Part shown: positions 27,307-35,614 of the stretch, one piece after another
Position numbering within the stretch: position 1 is the first letter of the stretch
Layout of the letters: the number at the start of each line of letters is the position of its first letter
NCBI RefSeq assembly: GCF_003634315.1
Contig: NZ_RBXL01000001.1
Location: 5,374,501-5,438,500 of the forward strand
From: Thiocapsa rosea
GTDB taxonomy: Bacteria > Pseudomonadota > Gammaproteobacteria > Chromatiales > Chromatiaceae
Direction: 5' to 3'
Length of the DNA stretch: 64,000 bases
Translations under genes and position numbers: made by a program
The notes under the pieces: model-generated
What the model was told of the DNA's origin: nothing
Database searches by the model: none
The model's input: the letters and a program-made list of their open reading frames with translations, nothing else

Positions 27307-28251
27307 TCACCCGAACGCGATCACCATCAACGGAATCGTGAGCAGCGACAGCAGTGTCGTGAACAGAATCAGTGATGCGGCAAGTGTCCCGTCACATCCG
27401 GACTGCCGCACGAAGATCGCCGACAACGCGGTCACCGGTGCCGCGCCTTGCAAGATCAGGGTTGCGGTGATCGACTCCGGCAACGACCAGAGCCAGGAGC
27501 CGACGGCCAACAACGTCGGCTGCAGCACGAGCTGAACGGCAGCCACGAACGCGAACAGCGGCAACAGGTTGGCGATGGTGATCGGCTTCAGCATCAGACC
27601 GATCGCAAGGCCGACGAGGGGCAGCAAAGCCGCCTCCAGATGATCGAGCGTCAGAAACAGGGTATCCAGCGCTAGGTTTCCGCCGCGCGGAAGCTCAAAT
27701 TGGCCCCACAGTATTCCGGCGATCACGGCAGGCACGATCGGCGAACCCAGGACGACCCGGGCCCCGGCACCGAGCGACAATCCGTCGCGCCGGCCGTAGT
27801 AGGACGCGATCAACGGGCCGAGAATAAAGAGCGGCAGCTCAACGCCCAAGACCCCGATCAAGATACTCTCCTGCAGGTCCAGTTCCGGATGGGCGATCTC
27901 CACGAGCGGGATCCCGACCAAGGTCGCCGAACCGAAGCCGGTGCATAGGATCAACGCACCAAGTTGTAACCGCCCCAGGTGGAGCACCCGCGTACCGACG
28001 TACCAAGCGAGCGCCATCAGCATGAGCCCGCTCAGGAAAAGCATCGTCGGCGCCTTGAGCATGTCCGCGCTGATCGGATGCGCCGAGAGGTGATTGAAGA
28101 CGAGCGCGGGCAGAATCAGCAGCGTGATCACCCGAGAGAACACCCCAGCGTGATCCTCGGTGAGGGCGCCCGCGCGCCGCAGTACGAGGGCAGCGATGAT
28201 CAAGAGCACCAGCAGGAGCATCGCTTCGATGATCGGTGTGTATAGCGCCAT
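27307..28251 (-). CDS. AEC-family (auxin efflux carrier-like) permease
   Basis: A 314-residue membrane protein with about ten helices starting LYTPIIEAMLLLVLLIIAAL, with ILPALVFNHLSAHP, ILCTGFGSATLVGIPLVE and, near the end, ILQGAAPVTALSAIFVRQSG. This is the AEC family, whose bacterial members export or import malate, malonate and similar acids. ATG 28251 follows GCGGAG; the frame is open upstream to 28389 but without a ribosome site. It diverges from the amylosucrase gene, with a fold-back repeat cluster between. Confidence 0.85.
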   Translation of the reverse strand: MALYTPIIEAMLLLVLLIIAALVLRRAGALTEDHAGVFSRVITLLILPALVFNHLSAHPISADMLKAPTMLFLSGLMLMALAWYVGTRVLHLGRLQLGALILCTGFGSATLVGIPLVEIAHPELDLQESILIGVLGVELPLFILGPLIASYYGRRDGLSLGAGARVVLGSPIVPAVIAGILWGQFELPRGGNLALDTLFLTLDHLEAALLPLVGLAIGLMLKPITIANLLPLFAFVAAVQLVLQPTLLAVGSWLWSLPESITATLILQGAAPVTALSAIFVRQSGCDGTLAASLILFTTLLSLLTIPLMVIAFG

Positions 28252-28475
28252 GGACGATTCTCCGCGTCGAGTTTGCTGTGGTGTTGGTCGTATTGCGCCG
28301 TGGGGAGTGAGGCACCGCTCGGCGGCGCTCTTCAAGCTCGAATTGCCAAAGCCGGTCGCATGTGACTTGGACTGCTGAAAGCCGAGCACTCATAGCATCC
28401 ATGGGTTGAGTATGCCAGCGTGACCGTTTATTCTCCATATCGGCATAAAACTCGATTTCTTAAACGCTTGGAATC

Positions 28476-28750
28476 TAAACCGCGTCCAGAGCGAGATGCT
28501 CGCTTTCGCGTGAGTTCGCCGTTGGGTGCATCCACGGCTCTTAGCGGGGACGCGGTTTAGAAATTTATATTTCTTAATACTTTAAACCGCGCCGGCTCCG
28601 ACAACGATCGGAGCCGACGCGGCCAAGCCAATCCAACACACTACGCATACCGCGCTGGGTGCGGTTTAAACCGCACCCAGAGCGAAATGCGACATTTTCA
28701 CTTTGCGTGTGGCTTCGGGGATGTCCTCGATCTCGGTGAGACGCGGTTTA
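28476..28750. repeat. Fold-back repeat cluster: full copy plus extra module B
   Basis: Module B (28476-28559), linker, module A (28583-28668), then a second, different module B (28667-28750) that shares the TTTAAA end with A. The A/B junction is a perfect 22-base palindrome (28657-28678, half site GGGTGCGGTTT). Module A has the strong inner hairpin CGCGCCGGCTCCGA/TCGGAGCCG. The cluster lies between two divergent genes, so here it does not supply a stop codon. Confidence 0.9.
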
Positions 28751-28819
28751 GACGGTCTGACGTTTGCCCGTGAATAAGCCCTACGTCACCAAGCCATATC
28801 CCCCGAGGTAGGACGAGCG

Positions 28820-30805
28820 ATGCAGAATCTGCTGCGGATGAGCCCAGAGAGTCGCGCGGCATTCGTGCGGCTCCGGGGTCGGCATGCCGAGAAGCTCGCC
28901 GATCGCTTCGAGCCACGCGATGCCGACATGTTTTGGCTGAGGATCGAGCGCTGGTTCGAGGATGCACGCCGGCCCATTCTCGCCCTCTACGGCGACCGTG
29001 ACGACGCCGTAGCACAAGCCGATGCCATCTTCGATTGCGTGGTCGACGGTTACTTGGCACGACCTGAGTCGTTGCGCCTCTTGGACCTCGAGCGGCAGCT
29101 CACACCCGATTGGTTCGAGCGGCCGGATATGATCGGTTATGTGCTGTATCCGCAGCGCTTTGCCGGAGCCCTGCGCGATGTACAAGACCGACTCGATTAC
29201 CTGCAGGAGCTGCACATCAGCTACCTGCACATCATGTCGCTGCTCAAGCCGCGACCCGGCGAGAACGATGGCGGCTACGCCATCATGGATTATCGGTCCA
29301 TCGCCCCGGAGCTCGGAACGCTCGAGGATCTCCGGGCGCTAACCTCTGCGCTGCACGGGCGCGGCATCGCACTCTGTGCGGACTTGGTGCTCAATCACAC
29401 GGCCGCAGAGCACGACTGGGCGGAGCGGGCGCGCAGCGGCGACCCGAAGTATCTTGCGTACTACCACACGTTCAGTGACCGCGAGCTCCCGGATGCCTTC
29501 GAGCGAAGCTTGCCGGAGGTTTTCCCCGACGAGGCACCCGGCAACTTTACCTTTGTTCCGGACATGGCCGATCACGGGCGCTGGGTCTGGACGACCTTCA
29601 ACCGCTTTCAGTGGGACCTGAACTACAGCAATCCGGCGGTCTTTCGCGAGATGCTGGCCATCATGTGCTTCCTGGTGAATCAAGGCGTCGATGTGCTTCG
29701 ACTCGATGCCGCACCCTTCCTGTGGAAGCGGATGGGCACCGACTGCCAAAATCAGCCGGAGGTCCAACTCCTGATCGAGGCCTACCGAGCCTTGATGCGC
29801 GTGGTTGCGCCCGGCGTGATCTTCAAGGCCGAAGCGATCGTGCCTCCCGACGACCTGCTGCGCTACATCGGGGTCGACGCCAATGCCGGCAAGCGCTGCG
29901 AGCTGGCCTACAACAACCAGTTCATGGTGAATTTGTGGAGCGGTCTCGCAACCCGCAAGGCAACCCTGGCCACCGCGGCCATGCACATGGCACCGCGGCT
30001 GCTGCTTGGTGCGACGGCCATCCACTATGTGCGCTGCCACGACGACATCGGCTGGGGAATGAGCGACGAGACCCTTCGCGAGATCGGCGAGGATCCGACA
30101 GCGCACCGTCATTTTCTCAATGATTTCTACACCGGGCGTTTTCCCGGCTCGTTCGCGCGCGGGGCCTATTTTCAGTTCGACCCAGCCTCCGGAGACGCGC
30201 GTATCAGCGGAACCACGGCGTCGCTCGCAGGGCTGGAGCGGGCGATCGAGATCGGCGACCCGGCCGAAATCGACTTGGCCGTCAGCCGGATCCTGCTGCT
30301 GTATGGTCTGATCCTGGGGCGAGCCGGGATTCCGCTGATCTATATGGGCGATGAGATCGGCATGCTCAACGATCCGAGCTATCGGGACGATCCGGAGCAG
30401 GCCCACGACAGTCGCTGGCTCCATCGCCCGAGAATGGACTGGACAAAGGCCGAACGACGTCATGATCCGCGCTCGCTCGAAGGGCGGTTGTTCGAGGGCA
30501 TCAAGCGATTGATCGAGGCGCGGCGCTCCCATCCACACACGCACAATTTCGGTCTGTTACATCCCCTATGGAGCGACAACGTCCACGTGCTCGCCTTCGC
30601 CCGCCACCGCAATGATGGCCATCTCTTGGTGCTCGCCAACTTCAGCGAAGACCCACAAAGCGTGCAAGGCGATCTACCGCGTCACGCGGGCCTCACCGGA
30701 GAGCTCACCGACCTCATCGACGGGAATCCGTCGACCGATGCGAGCGGTCGCATCCAGCTACCACCCTACGGTCTGCAATGGCTTGTCGGCAACGGTCGGC
30801 TGTGA
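28820..30805 (+). CDS. Amylosucrase (GH13)
   Basis: Builds an alpha-1,4-glucan from sucrose, releasing fructose; it can also lengthen glycogen. The 661-residue protein has the long helical N-terminus typical of amylosucrase (FWLRIERWFEDARRPILALY), LMSLLKPRPGENDGGYA-like LHIMSLLKPRPGENDGGYA, the nucleophile Asp at about 296 (VDVLRLDAAPFLWK), the acid/base Glu at about 338 (IFKAEAIVPP) and the third Asp in CHDDIGWGM (about 407-409). No signal peptide, so probably cytoplasmic. Start ATG 28820 follows GAGGTAGGACGAGCG. It converges with the MscS gene, 14 bases apart. Confidence 0.9.
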   Translation: MQNLLRMSPESRAAFVRLRGRHAEKLADRFEPRDADMFWLRIERWFEDARRPILALYGDRDDAVAQADAIFDCVVDGYLARPESLRLLDLERQLTPDWFERPDMIGYVLYPQRFAGALRDVQDRLDYLQELHISYLHIMSLLKPRPGENDGGYAIMDYRSIAPELGTLEDLRALTSALHGRGIALCADLVLNHTAAEHDWAERARSGDPKYLAYYHTFSDRELPDAFERSLPEVFPDEAPGNFTFVPDMADHGRWVWTTFNRFQWDLNYSNPAVFREMLAIMCFLVNQGVDVLRLDAAPFLWKRMGTDCQNQPEVQLLIEAYRALMRVVAPGVIFKAEAIVPPDDLLRYIGVDANAGKRCELAYNNQFMVNLWSGLATRKATLATAAMHMAPRLLLGATAIHYVRCHDDIGWGMSDETLREIGEDPTAHRHFLNDFYTGRFPGSFARGAYFQFDPASGDARISGTTASLAGLERAIEIGDPAEIDLAVSRILLLYGLILGRAGIPLIYMGDEIGMLNDPSYRDDPEQAHDSRWLHRPRMDWTKAERRHDPRSLEGRLFEGIKRLIEARRSHPHTHNFGLLHPLWSDNVHVLAFARHRNDGHLLVLANFSEDPQSVQGDLPRHAGLTGELTDLIDGNPSTDASGRIQLPPYGLQWLVGNGRL

Positions 30806-30819
30806 ATGGGGGCGTCGCC

Positions 30820-32718
30820 TCAACCCCGATCTGCGCCGGGCGAGCCTTCGGGCGGATAGTCGAGCGTGTCGCTGATACGCTTGCGTTGCGTCTCGTCCAG
30901 GTCCGGGAAGGGCAGTTCGTGGGCGGCGGCCCATTCGCGCACCTGCTGCTCCGCCGCTGCGCGCGCGTTCGTGTCGAGTCCCGCGTCGCGCGCCATGTAG
31001 ACCACCTGCGCGGGAAGTCCGAAGCCCGTTCCCGCCTGCGTGACCTGTTTCATCACACGCAACATGATGTCCTCCTGAATGGCGAGGAATTCCGAATAGC
31101 CGGTGGTGCGGATGTAGGCGCGCAGCTCGACGGTGAGCGCATGGTCGCGAAAGCCGACAAAGCGCACCCGGATCGGCTCCTCTGCGGTATGGATGGTCTT
31201 GGGGTGGGCATGCAGCAGCTCGCGCAGTTCGGCGAGCAGGTAACGCAGTTGATCGTCGCCGGTCTCGTGGCGCACCGCGAAACGCTGCTGCAACAAGAAC
31301 CGATCGCAGGCACTGAGATTGACGATGTTGCGCTCGGCCAGGTCGGCGTTGGGGATGGTGATCAGGGTGCGGTCGAGCTGGCGGATCTTGGTGGAGCGCA
31401 GGCCGATGGCCTCGACCCTGCCGACCGGGTTCCAGCCCTCGCCGTGACGCTCGTCGAAGCGGATCAGGTCGCCGACGCGGATGGGCCGATCGGCAAACAG
31501 GTTCAGCGCACCGATGAAGTTCTCCAACGTCGGGCGGGCGGCGAGCGCGACGGCCAGGCCACCGACACCGGCGCCGGCCACCAGGCCGTACACCGGGATG
31601 CCGAGATCCTGTGCCGCGGAGAACAACAGCACCAGGATGGCGAGCAGGGTGACGACGCGCGCGCTCCAGCGCACCAGACTCGGATCCAGGTGCTTGTGAC
31701 CGCTCGGGGGCATGGCGTTGAGAGCATCGGGAATCCAGCGCGCGAACAGCAGGATCGTCCAAATCAGGGCCAGTCCGGAGGCCAACTCGGCGAGGTAATC
31801 CGGCCAAGCGGTTACCATTCCGGTGACCTGCACCTGGTCGTCGAGAAAGGCGCGCAAGAGTTGCATCGACACCAGCATCGCGAGCGGGGCAACCAAGCGT
31901 CTCAGCAAGGTCCCGACACGGGCATCCCAAGCGCGGCGCCGCGACCAGCGAACCACCACGACGATCAGGGCCAGCGTCGAGGCCAGGCTCGCCAGCAGCA
32001 TGCCCCATTTCCAGGCGACTTGACCGGCGATGGGGCGCCGCGCCCACTCCGGCAGTCGCTCGATCGTGCGCGGCGGCAGCATCCAGCCCGAGAACCCGAG
32101 TGCGGTTCCGGTCAGGTCTTGGACATCCTCAATGCGCGAGGGGCGCAGATAGGGCAGCTCGCGCGCCCGCTCGGCATAGGTTCGTGCCGAGGCGATTGTC
32201 TCGGGGCTGAACAGGAACGCCCCGGCGCGCTCCCCTTGCTCGACGCGTTGGATGACAATGCCCGTACCTGGCAGGTGCCATCGCGGGGATGGGTCGGCCG
32301 GTGCAACCGTGCTCGTATCGGTTGCAGCATCCGGGATCGCCTCGACGGGCGGGAGCTCGACCCGCGCGATCACCTCCCAGAGCCAGATGATCGTCGCGGT
32401 GGCAATCTCATGCTGCGCGGCCGGCGCGACACCACTGAGATCCATCAAGTGCATGCCTTGCTCCACTGCCCGCAGGAACGCCCGCTGGGTCTCGGCACTC
32501 GGCGCCGTTCGGTAGTCGGCATAGCGCTCGGCGATCGTGTCGGTGAGCGCGAGAAAGCCGCTGAAGGTGGCGCGCGGCGAGGTGGTGTCGGGCGGGCCGA
32601 GCATGCCGGTCGCGTCGGCGAACGCCATGCCCGGTGTCCAGCACAGCATCCAGATCAACAGTAGCCGGACGACGGATGCCGACGGCGACACGGCCGTGCG
32701 GAAAAAAGGGTTGTTCAT
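30820..32718 (-). CDS. MscS-family mechanosensitive channel with large N-terminal domain
   Basis: A 632-residue protein: signal-like N-terminus (about 15-36, ending GMAFAD), a periplasmic region of about 190 residues, four or five membrane helices (from about 230) and the MscS pore and beta domain. The pore helix reads VAGAGVGGLAVALAARPTLE, followed by FADRPIRVGDLIRFDE and TKIRQLDRTLITIPNADLAE, all typical. It would open under membrane tension on osmotic downshock. The end has an extra helical tail (VREWAAAHELPFPDLDE). It is longer than MscS (286) and nearer to the YbiO/YnaI-type proteins. Confidence 0.88.
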   Translation of the reverse strand: MNNPFFRTAVSPSASVVRLLLIWMLCWTPGMAFADATGMLGPPDTTSPRATFSGFLALTDTIAERYADYRTAPSAETQRAFLRAVEQGMHLMDLSGVAPAAQHEIATATIIWLWEVIARVELPPVEAIPDAATDTSTVAPADPSPRWHLPGTGIVIQRVEQGERAGAFLFSPETIASARTYAERARELPYLRPSRIEDVQDLTGTALGFSGWMLPPRTIERLPEWARRPIAGQVAWKWGMLLASLASTLALIVVVVRWSRRRAWDARVGTLLRRLVAPLAMLVSMQLLRAFLDDQVQVTGMVTAWPDYLAELASGLALIWTILLFARWIPDALNAMPPSGHKHLDPSLVRWSARVVTLLAILVLLFSAAQDLGIPVYGLVAGAGVGGLAVALAARPTLENFIGALNLFADRPIRVGDLIRFDERHGEGWNPVGRVEAIGLRSTKIRQLDRTLITIPNADLAERNIVNLSACDRFLLQQRFAVRHETGDDQLRYLLAELRELLHAHPKTIHTAEEPIRVRFVGFRDHALTVELRAYIRTTGYSEFLAIQEDIMLRVMKQVTQAGTGFGLPAQVVYMARDAGLDTNARAAAEQQVREWAAAHELPFPDLDETQRKRISDTLDYPPEGSPGADRG

Positions 32719-33101
32719 GCCTGATCCATTCGCCCGCTACATGCGCGACGCTTCCGATTCGTGCTCGAGAAGTGGCCTTTCGTGCGAGAGCATCGTGCCA
32801 AAGCGAAGCTGTTTGAGTCTGGGTCTACCGTATTGATTGTATCGCGATAGGTGGCCCGATTGCGGTTATCGGTATTCCGGATGTGCTTGTTGTTCCCGTT
32901 CTGTTCGGCATCGGCTATCATCCCCCCATTGATCGTGGACATGAAACGCACCTTCAAGGTCTTTTGCGCCGTATCCGGTCTCGTACCCCATGAATGAAGC
33001 GAAAACGGGCTTCCGATGCTTTCGGTTGCGTCGGTGTATCGGCCGGATGTGGAGCGCGGAATCGGTAACGACACCAGCGCCGAAACAGTCAGGAGATCGT
33101 T
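32719..33101. other. Intergenic region between divergent MscS and Ntn-hydrolase genes
   Basis: These 383 bases must hold two divergent promoters. I see an AT-richer stretch (32820-32870) but no promoter pair with good spacing, no repeat of either family, and no credible gene. Confidence 0.5.
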
Positions 33102-34205
33102 ATGTGTACATCGCTCGTCTATCGTGACGCGGCCGGCAGGTCGTATTTCGGGCGGACGCTCGAGCTCACGGTCGATCTGCCCTATCGGGTCGCCTGGTTT
33201 CCTGTGGGCTACGCCATGAGTTCGCACGTCGCGGATCATCCGCCCGTCAGCTTCACGACCCGCTACGGCGTGCTCGCCATCACCATGCCGGCGCGGATCC
33301 CGACCAAGGACGACCCCATCGGTCCGGCGGACCTCAAGGTTCTTGAAGGGCTGAACGATCAAGGTCTGACCTTCAGTCTGCTGTCCTATCCGATGGCTGC
33401 CGGGGCCGAGGCGCAGGTTCCGAGCCAGACTGCGGTCCTTTCGGCGTCTGATCTCGGGCTCTGGGCGCTGGGGCAGTTCGGCTCCGTTGCCGAGGTCAAA
33501 GCGGCGCTCGCCACGCAGCCAGTGAAGCTCGAGGCCCTCGCCATGCTGGGCGGCGTGGTGTCTCCTTTCCATTATCTGGTGAACGACGCCACCGGCGCTT
33601 CCTTCGTGATCGAGTTCCACAAGGGTGAGATGTCGGTCTACGACAATCCCGTGCGGGTGATGACCAATGGGCCTCGCTTCGACTGGCATTTGACGAATCT
33701 CGACAACTACACGTTCCTCAGCAACGTGGATCGGCCGACCGCGACCTTCGGTGACTATGCGGCGACTCAGCCGGATTCGGGTGTCGCCACCACGGGCTTG
33801 CCGGCGTCCAACACATCGGTCGGGCGCTTCGTGCGCGCCGCGTTCTACGCCCAGTACACCGAGAAGGCCGATACGCCGGACAGGGCCGTGACGACACTCG
33901 CCCATGTGATGAACAATTTCGACCGGCCGCGGGGGGTGACGATCGATCTTCCCGAGGCCGGGATCAGTCATCTGGAGGTGAAGGGTCTCGATGGGCCGGG
34001 CGGTGGTGCGGCCACCGAGTTCACCTGCTGGACGAGCCTCTCCGACCTGGACCGCAAGCTCTTCTTTCTGCGGTCTTACGACGCCTGCAACTACACGCGC
34101 TTCGACCTCACGGCGCTCGCCGGAGCAGACAAGCTACTGGTGTTGCCGTTTCAGCGGTTTGGCGGTGATGCGGCAGACGGCACGGCGACGCTGAAGGCGG
34201 CGTGA
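33102..34205 (+). CDS. Choloylglycine hydrolase/penicillin V acylase-like Ntn hydrolase
   Basis: A 367-residue protein of the linear amide C-N hydrolase family. It starts MCTSLVYRD: removal of Met would free Cys2 as the N-terminal nucleophile, the mark of the family. Further family features are the FGRTLEL stretch after it, GLNDQGLTFSLLSYP and FHYLVNDATGASFVIEF, and NGPRFDWHLTNL. No signal peptide, so cytoplasmic as predicted. Substrate may be a bile-salt-like, penicillin V-like or N-acyl amide; the sequence does not decide. CAGGAGATCG precedes the start. It lies 26 bases upstream of ytcA and may be the first gene of the efflux operon. Confidence 0.87.
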   Translation: MCTSLVYRDAAGRSYFGRTLELTVDLPYRVAWFPVGYAMSSHVADHPPVSFTTRYGVLAITMPARIPTKDDPIGPADLKVLEGLNDQGLTFSLLSYPMAAGAEAQVPSQTAVLSASDLGLWALGQFGSVAEVKAALATQPVKLEALAMLGGVVSPFHYLVNDATGASFVIEFHKGEMSVYDNPVRVMTNGPRFDWHLTNLDNYTFLSNVDRPTATFGDYAATQPDSGVATTGLPASNTSVGRFVRAAFYAQYTEKADTPDRAVTTLAHVMNNFDRPRGVTIDLPEAGISHLEVKGLDGPGGGAATEFTCWTSLSDLDRKLFFLRSYDACNYTRFDLTALAGADKLLVLPFQRFGGDAADGTATLKAA

Positions 34206-34231
34206 AGCCCGGGTTGATCGGGGAGAACGCG

Positions 34232-34543
34232 ATGCGTCGTCAAGAACTCGCTTCGCGCCTCATCCTTGGAGGCACAGCCGCGCGGCGACTCGCTCTCCCT
34301 GCGCCCCTGTTGCTCGGGCTGCAAGGCTGCGGATACACTGCGAGCCCATCGCTGCCGTTCTACGGTGCCTATTTCCCCTACTGGCTGTTCTGCGCCGCCC
34401 TTGGCGTGTTGGGCTCCGTGCTCGTGCGCACTCTCCTGATACGGTTGGGAATCGACGAAGGAATGCCGTTCCGGACGCTCGTGTATATCGCGCTCGCCTG
34501 TCTGATTGCCTTTGCTGTCGCAGCAACCGTCTTCGGGCGCTAA
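34232..34543 (+). CDS. ytcA: YtcA-type small membrane lipoprotein
   Basis: A 103-residue protein with a basic start, a hydrophobic stretch ending in a lipobox-like LQGC (about residues 29-32), then SPSLPFYGAYFPYWLFCAALG, which matches YtcA, and a second helix near the C-terminus. In E. coli ytcA lies directly before mdtN, as here. Function is unknown. CGGGGAG precedes ATG 34232; an in-frame start at 34202 overlaps the upstream gene and is less likely. mdtN begins three bases after the stop. Confidence 0.8.
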   Translation: MRRQELASRLILGGTAARRLALPAPLLLGLQGCGYTASPSLPFYGAYFPYWLFCAALGVLGSVLVRTLLIRLGIDEGMPFRTLVYIALACLIAFAVAATVFGR

Positions 34544-34546
34544 TGC

Positions 34547-35614
34547 ATGGCCAAGTCCGCCTATGCGCGAAAATACACGGTTGGCGGCATCATCGTTGCG
34601 CTGGTGATCGTCATCGGAACGGTGTTCTCGGGATGGTTGTACTTTCAACGCGCCGCGAACAATCCCATGTCCGAGGACGCCGTACTGACGGCGAGTGTGG
34701 TGAACGTCGCCGCCACCATCGCGGGACGGGTCGTGACCATCGCCGTGGTGGACAACCAGCGTGTCGCCGCGGGCGATCTGCTGTTTGCGATCGATCCCGA
34801 GCCTTACAAACTCGCCGTGGCGCAGGTCACGGCGGACCTGCGACTCGCCGAGGCGACACGCGACGCTCAGCGTCGGACGATCTCGGCCGAGCAGTCGAAC
34901 GCGGCCGTCGCCGCCGAGCAGGTTCGGCGCGCCCGCACCAACCTCGCGCTCGCCGAGGCGACGCTCGCCCGGCTCTTGCCCCTGGCGCCGAAGGCTTATG
35001 TCACTGCCCAGCAGGTCGACGATGCCCGTACCGCGCGCGACGACGCACAATCCAGCCTCGATCAAGCACTGCGCCAGGCCGACGCCGCGGATGCGCTGGT
35101 GACCACGCTCGAGGCTTCGGATGCGCTGGTCGCCGCCCGGCGGGCGGCGCTGGCGATCGCAGAGCGAGACCTGGCTGCGACGCATGTACGTGCCCCCCAT
35201 GATGGACTGGTGGTCGGCCTGACCGTCTCGACCGGCGAGATCGTCGCACCCGGTCAGTCGCTCTTCACGCTGATCGACACCGAACATTGGTATGCCTCGG
35301 CAACCTTCCCCGAGACCGAGCTTTCCCGCATCGCGATCGGCGACTGCGCGACCGTCTATGTGCTGGCCGATCGTTCGCGTCCCGTCCTCGGGAGGGTCGA
35401 AAGCATCGGCTGGGGGGTCATCTCCGAAGATCTGGTGAATCTGCCCCGCGGCGTGCCCTATGTTCCGAAGTCGCTCAACTGGGTGCGCATCGTCCAGCGC
35501 TTCCCGGTGCGGATCAGGCTCGACAACCCACCCGCGCCGCTGATGCGATTGGGCGGGTCGGCCGTTGCGGTGGTGCGGCATGGCGAAGACTGTGGCGTCG
35601 TCGCACCCGAGTGA
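34547..35614 (+). CDS. mdtN: HlyD-type membrane fusion protein of the MdtNOP efflux system
   Basis: A 355-residue periplasmic adaptor: one N-terminal membrane helix (about 11-33), biotinyl-lipoyl half (VAATIAGRVVTIAVVDNQRV), a long Ala/Arg/Glu-rich coiled-coil hairpin (about 85-200), second lipoyl half (THVRAPHDGLVVGLTVSTGE) and beta-barrel. It would link the inner membrane protein MdtO to the outer membrane protein MdtP. The gene order ytcA-mdtN-mdtO-mdtP is that of E. coli, where the pump is linked to resistance to puromycin and dyes. Its end overlaps the start of mdtO. Confidence 0.88.
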   Translation: MAKSAYARKYTVGGIIVALVIVIGTVFSGWLYFQRAANNPMSEDAVLTASVVNVAATIAGRVVTIAVVDNQRVAAGDLLFAIDPEPYKLAVAQVTADLRLAEATRDAQRRTISAEQSNAAVAAEQVRRARTNLALAEATLARLLPLAPKAYVTAQQVDDARTARDDAQSSLDQALRQADAADALVTTLEASDALVAARRAALAIAERDLAATHVRAPHDGLVVGLTVSTGEIVAPGQSLFTLIDTEHWYASATFPETELSRIAIGDCATVYVLADRSRPVLGRVESIGWGVISEDLVNLPRGVPYVPKSLNWVRIVQRFPVRIRLDNPPAPLMRLGGSAVAVVRHGEDCGVVAPE

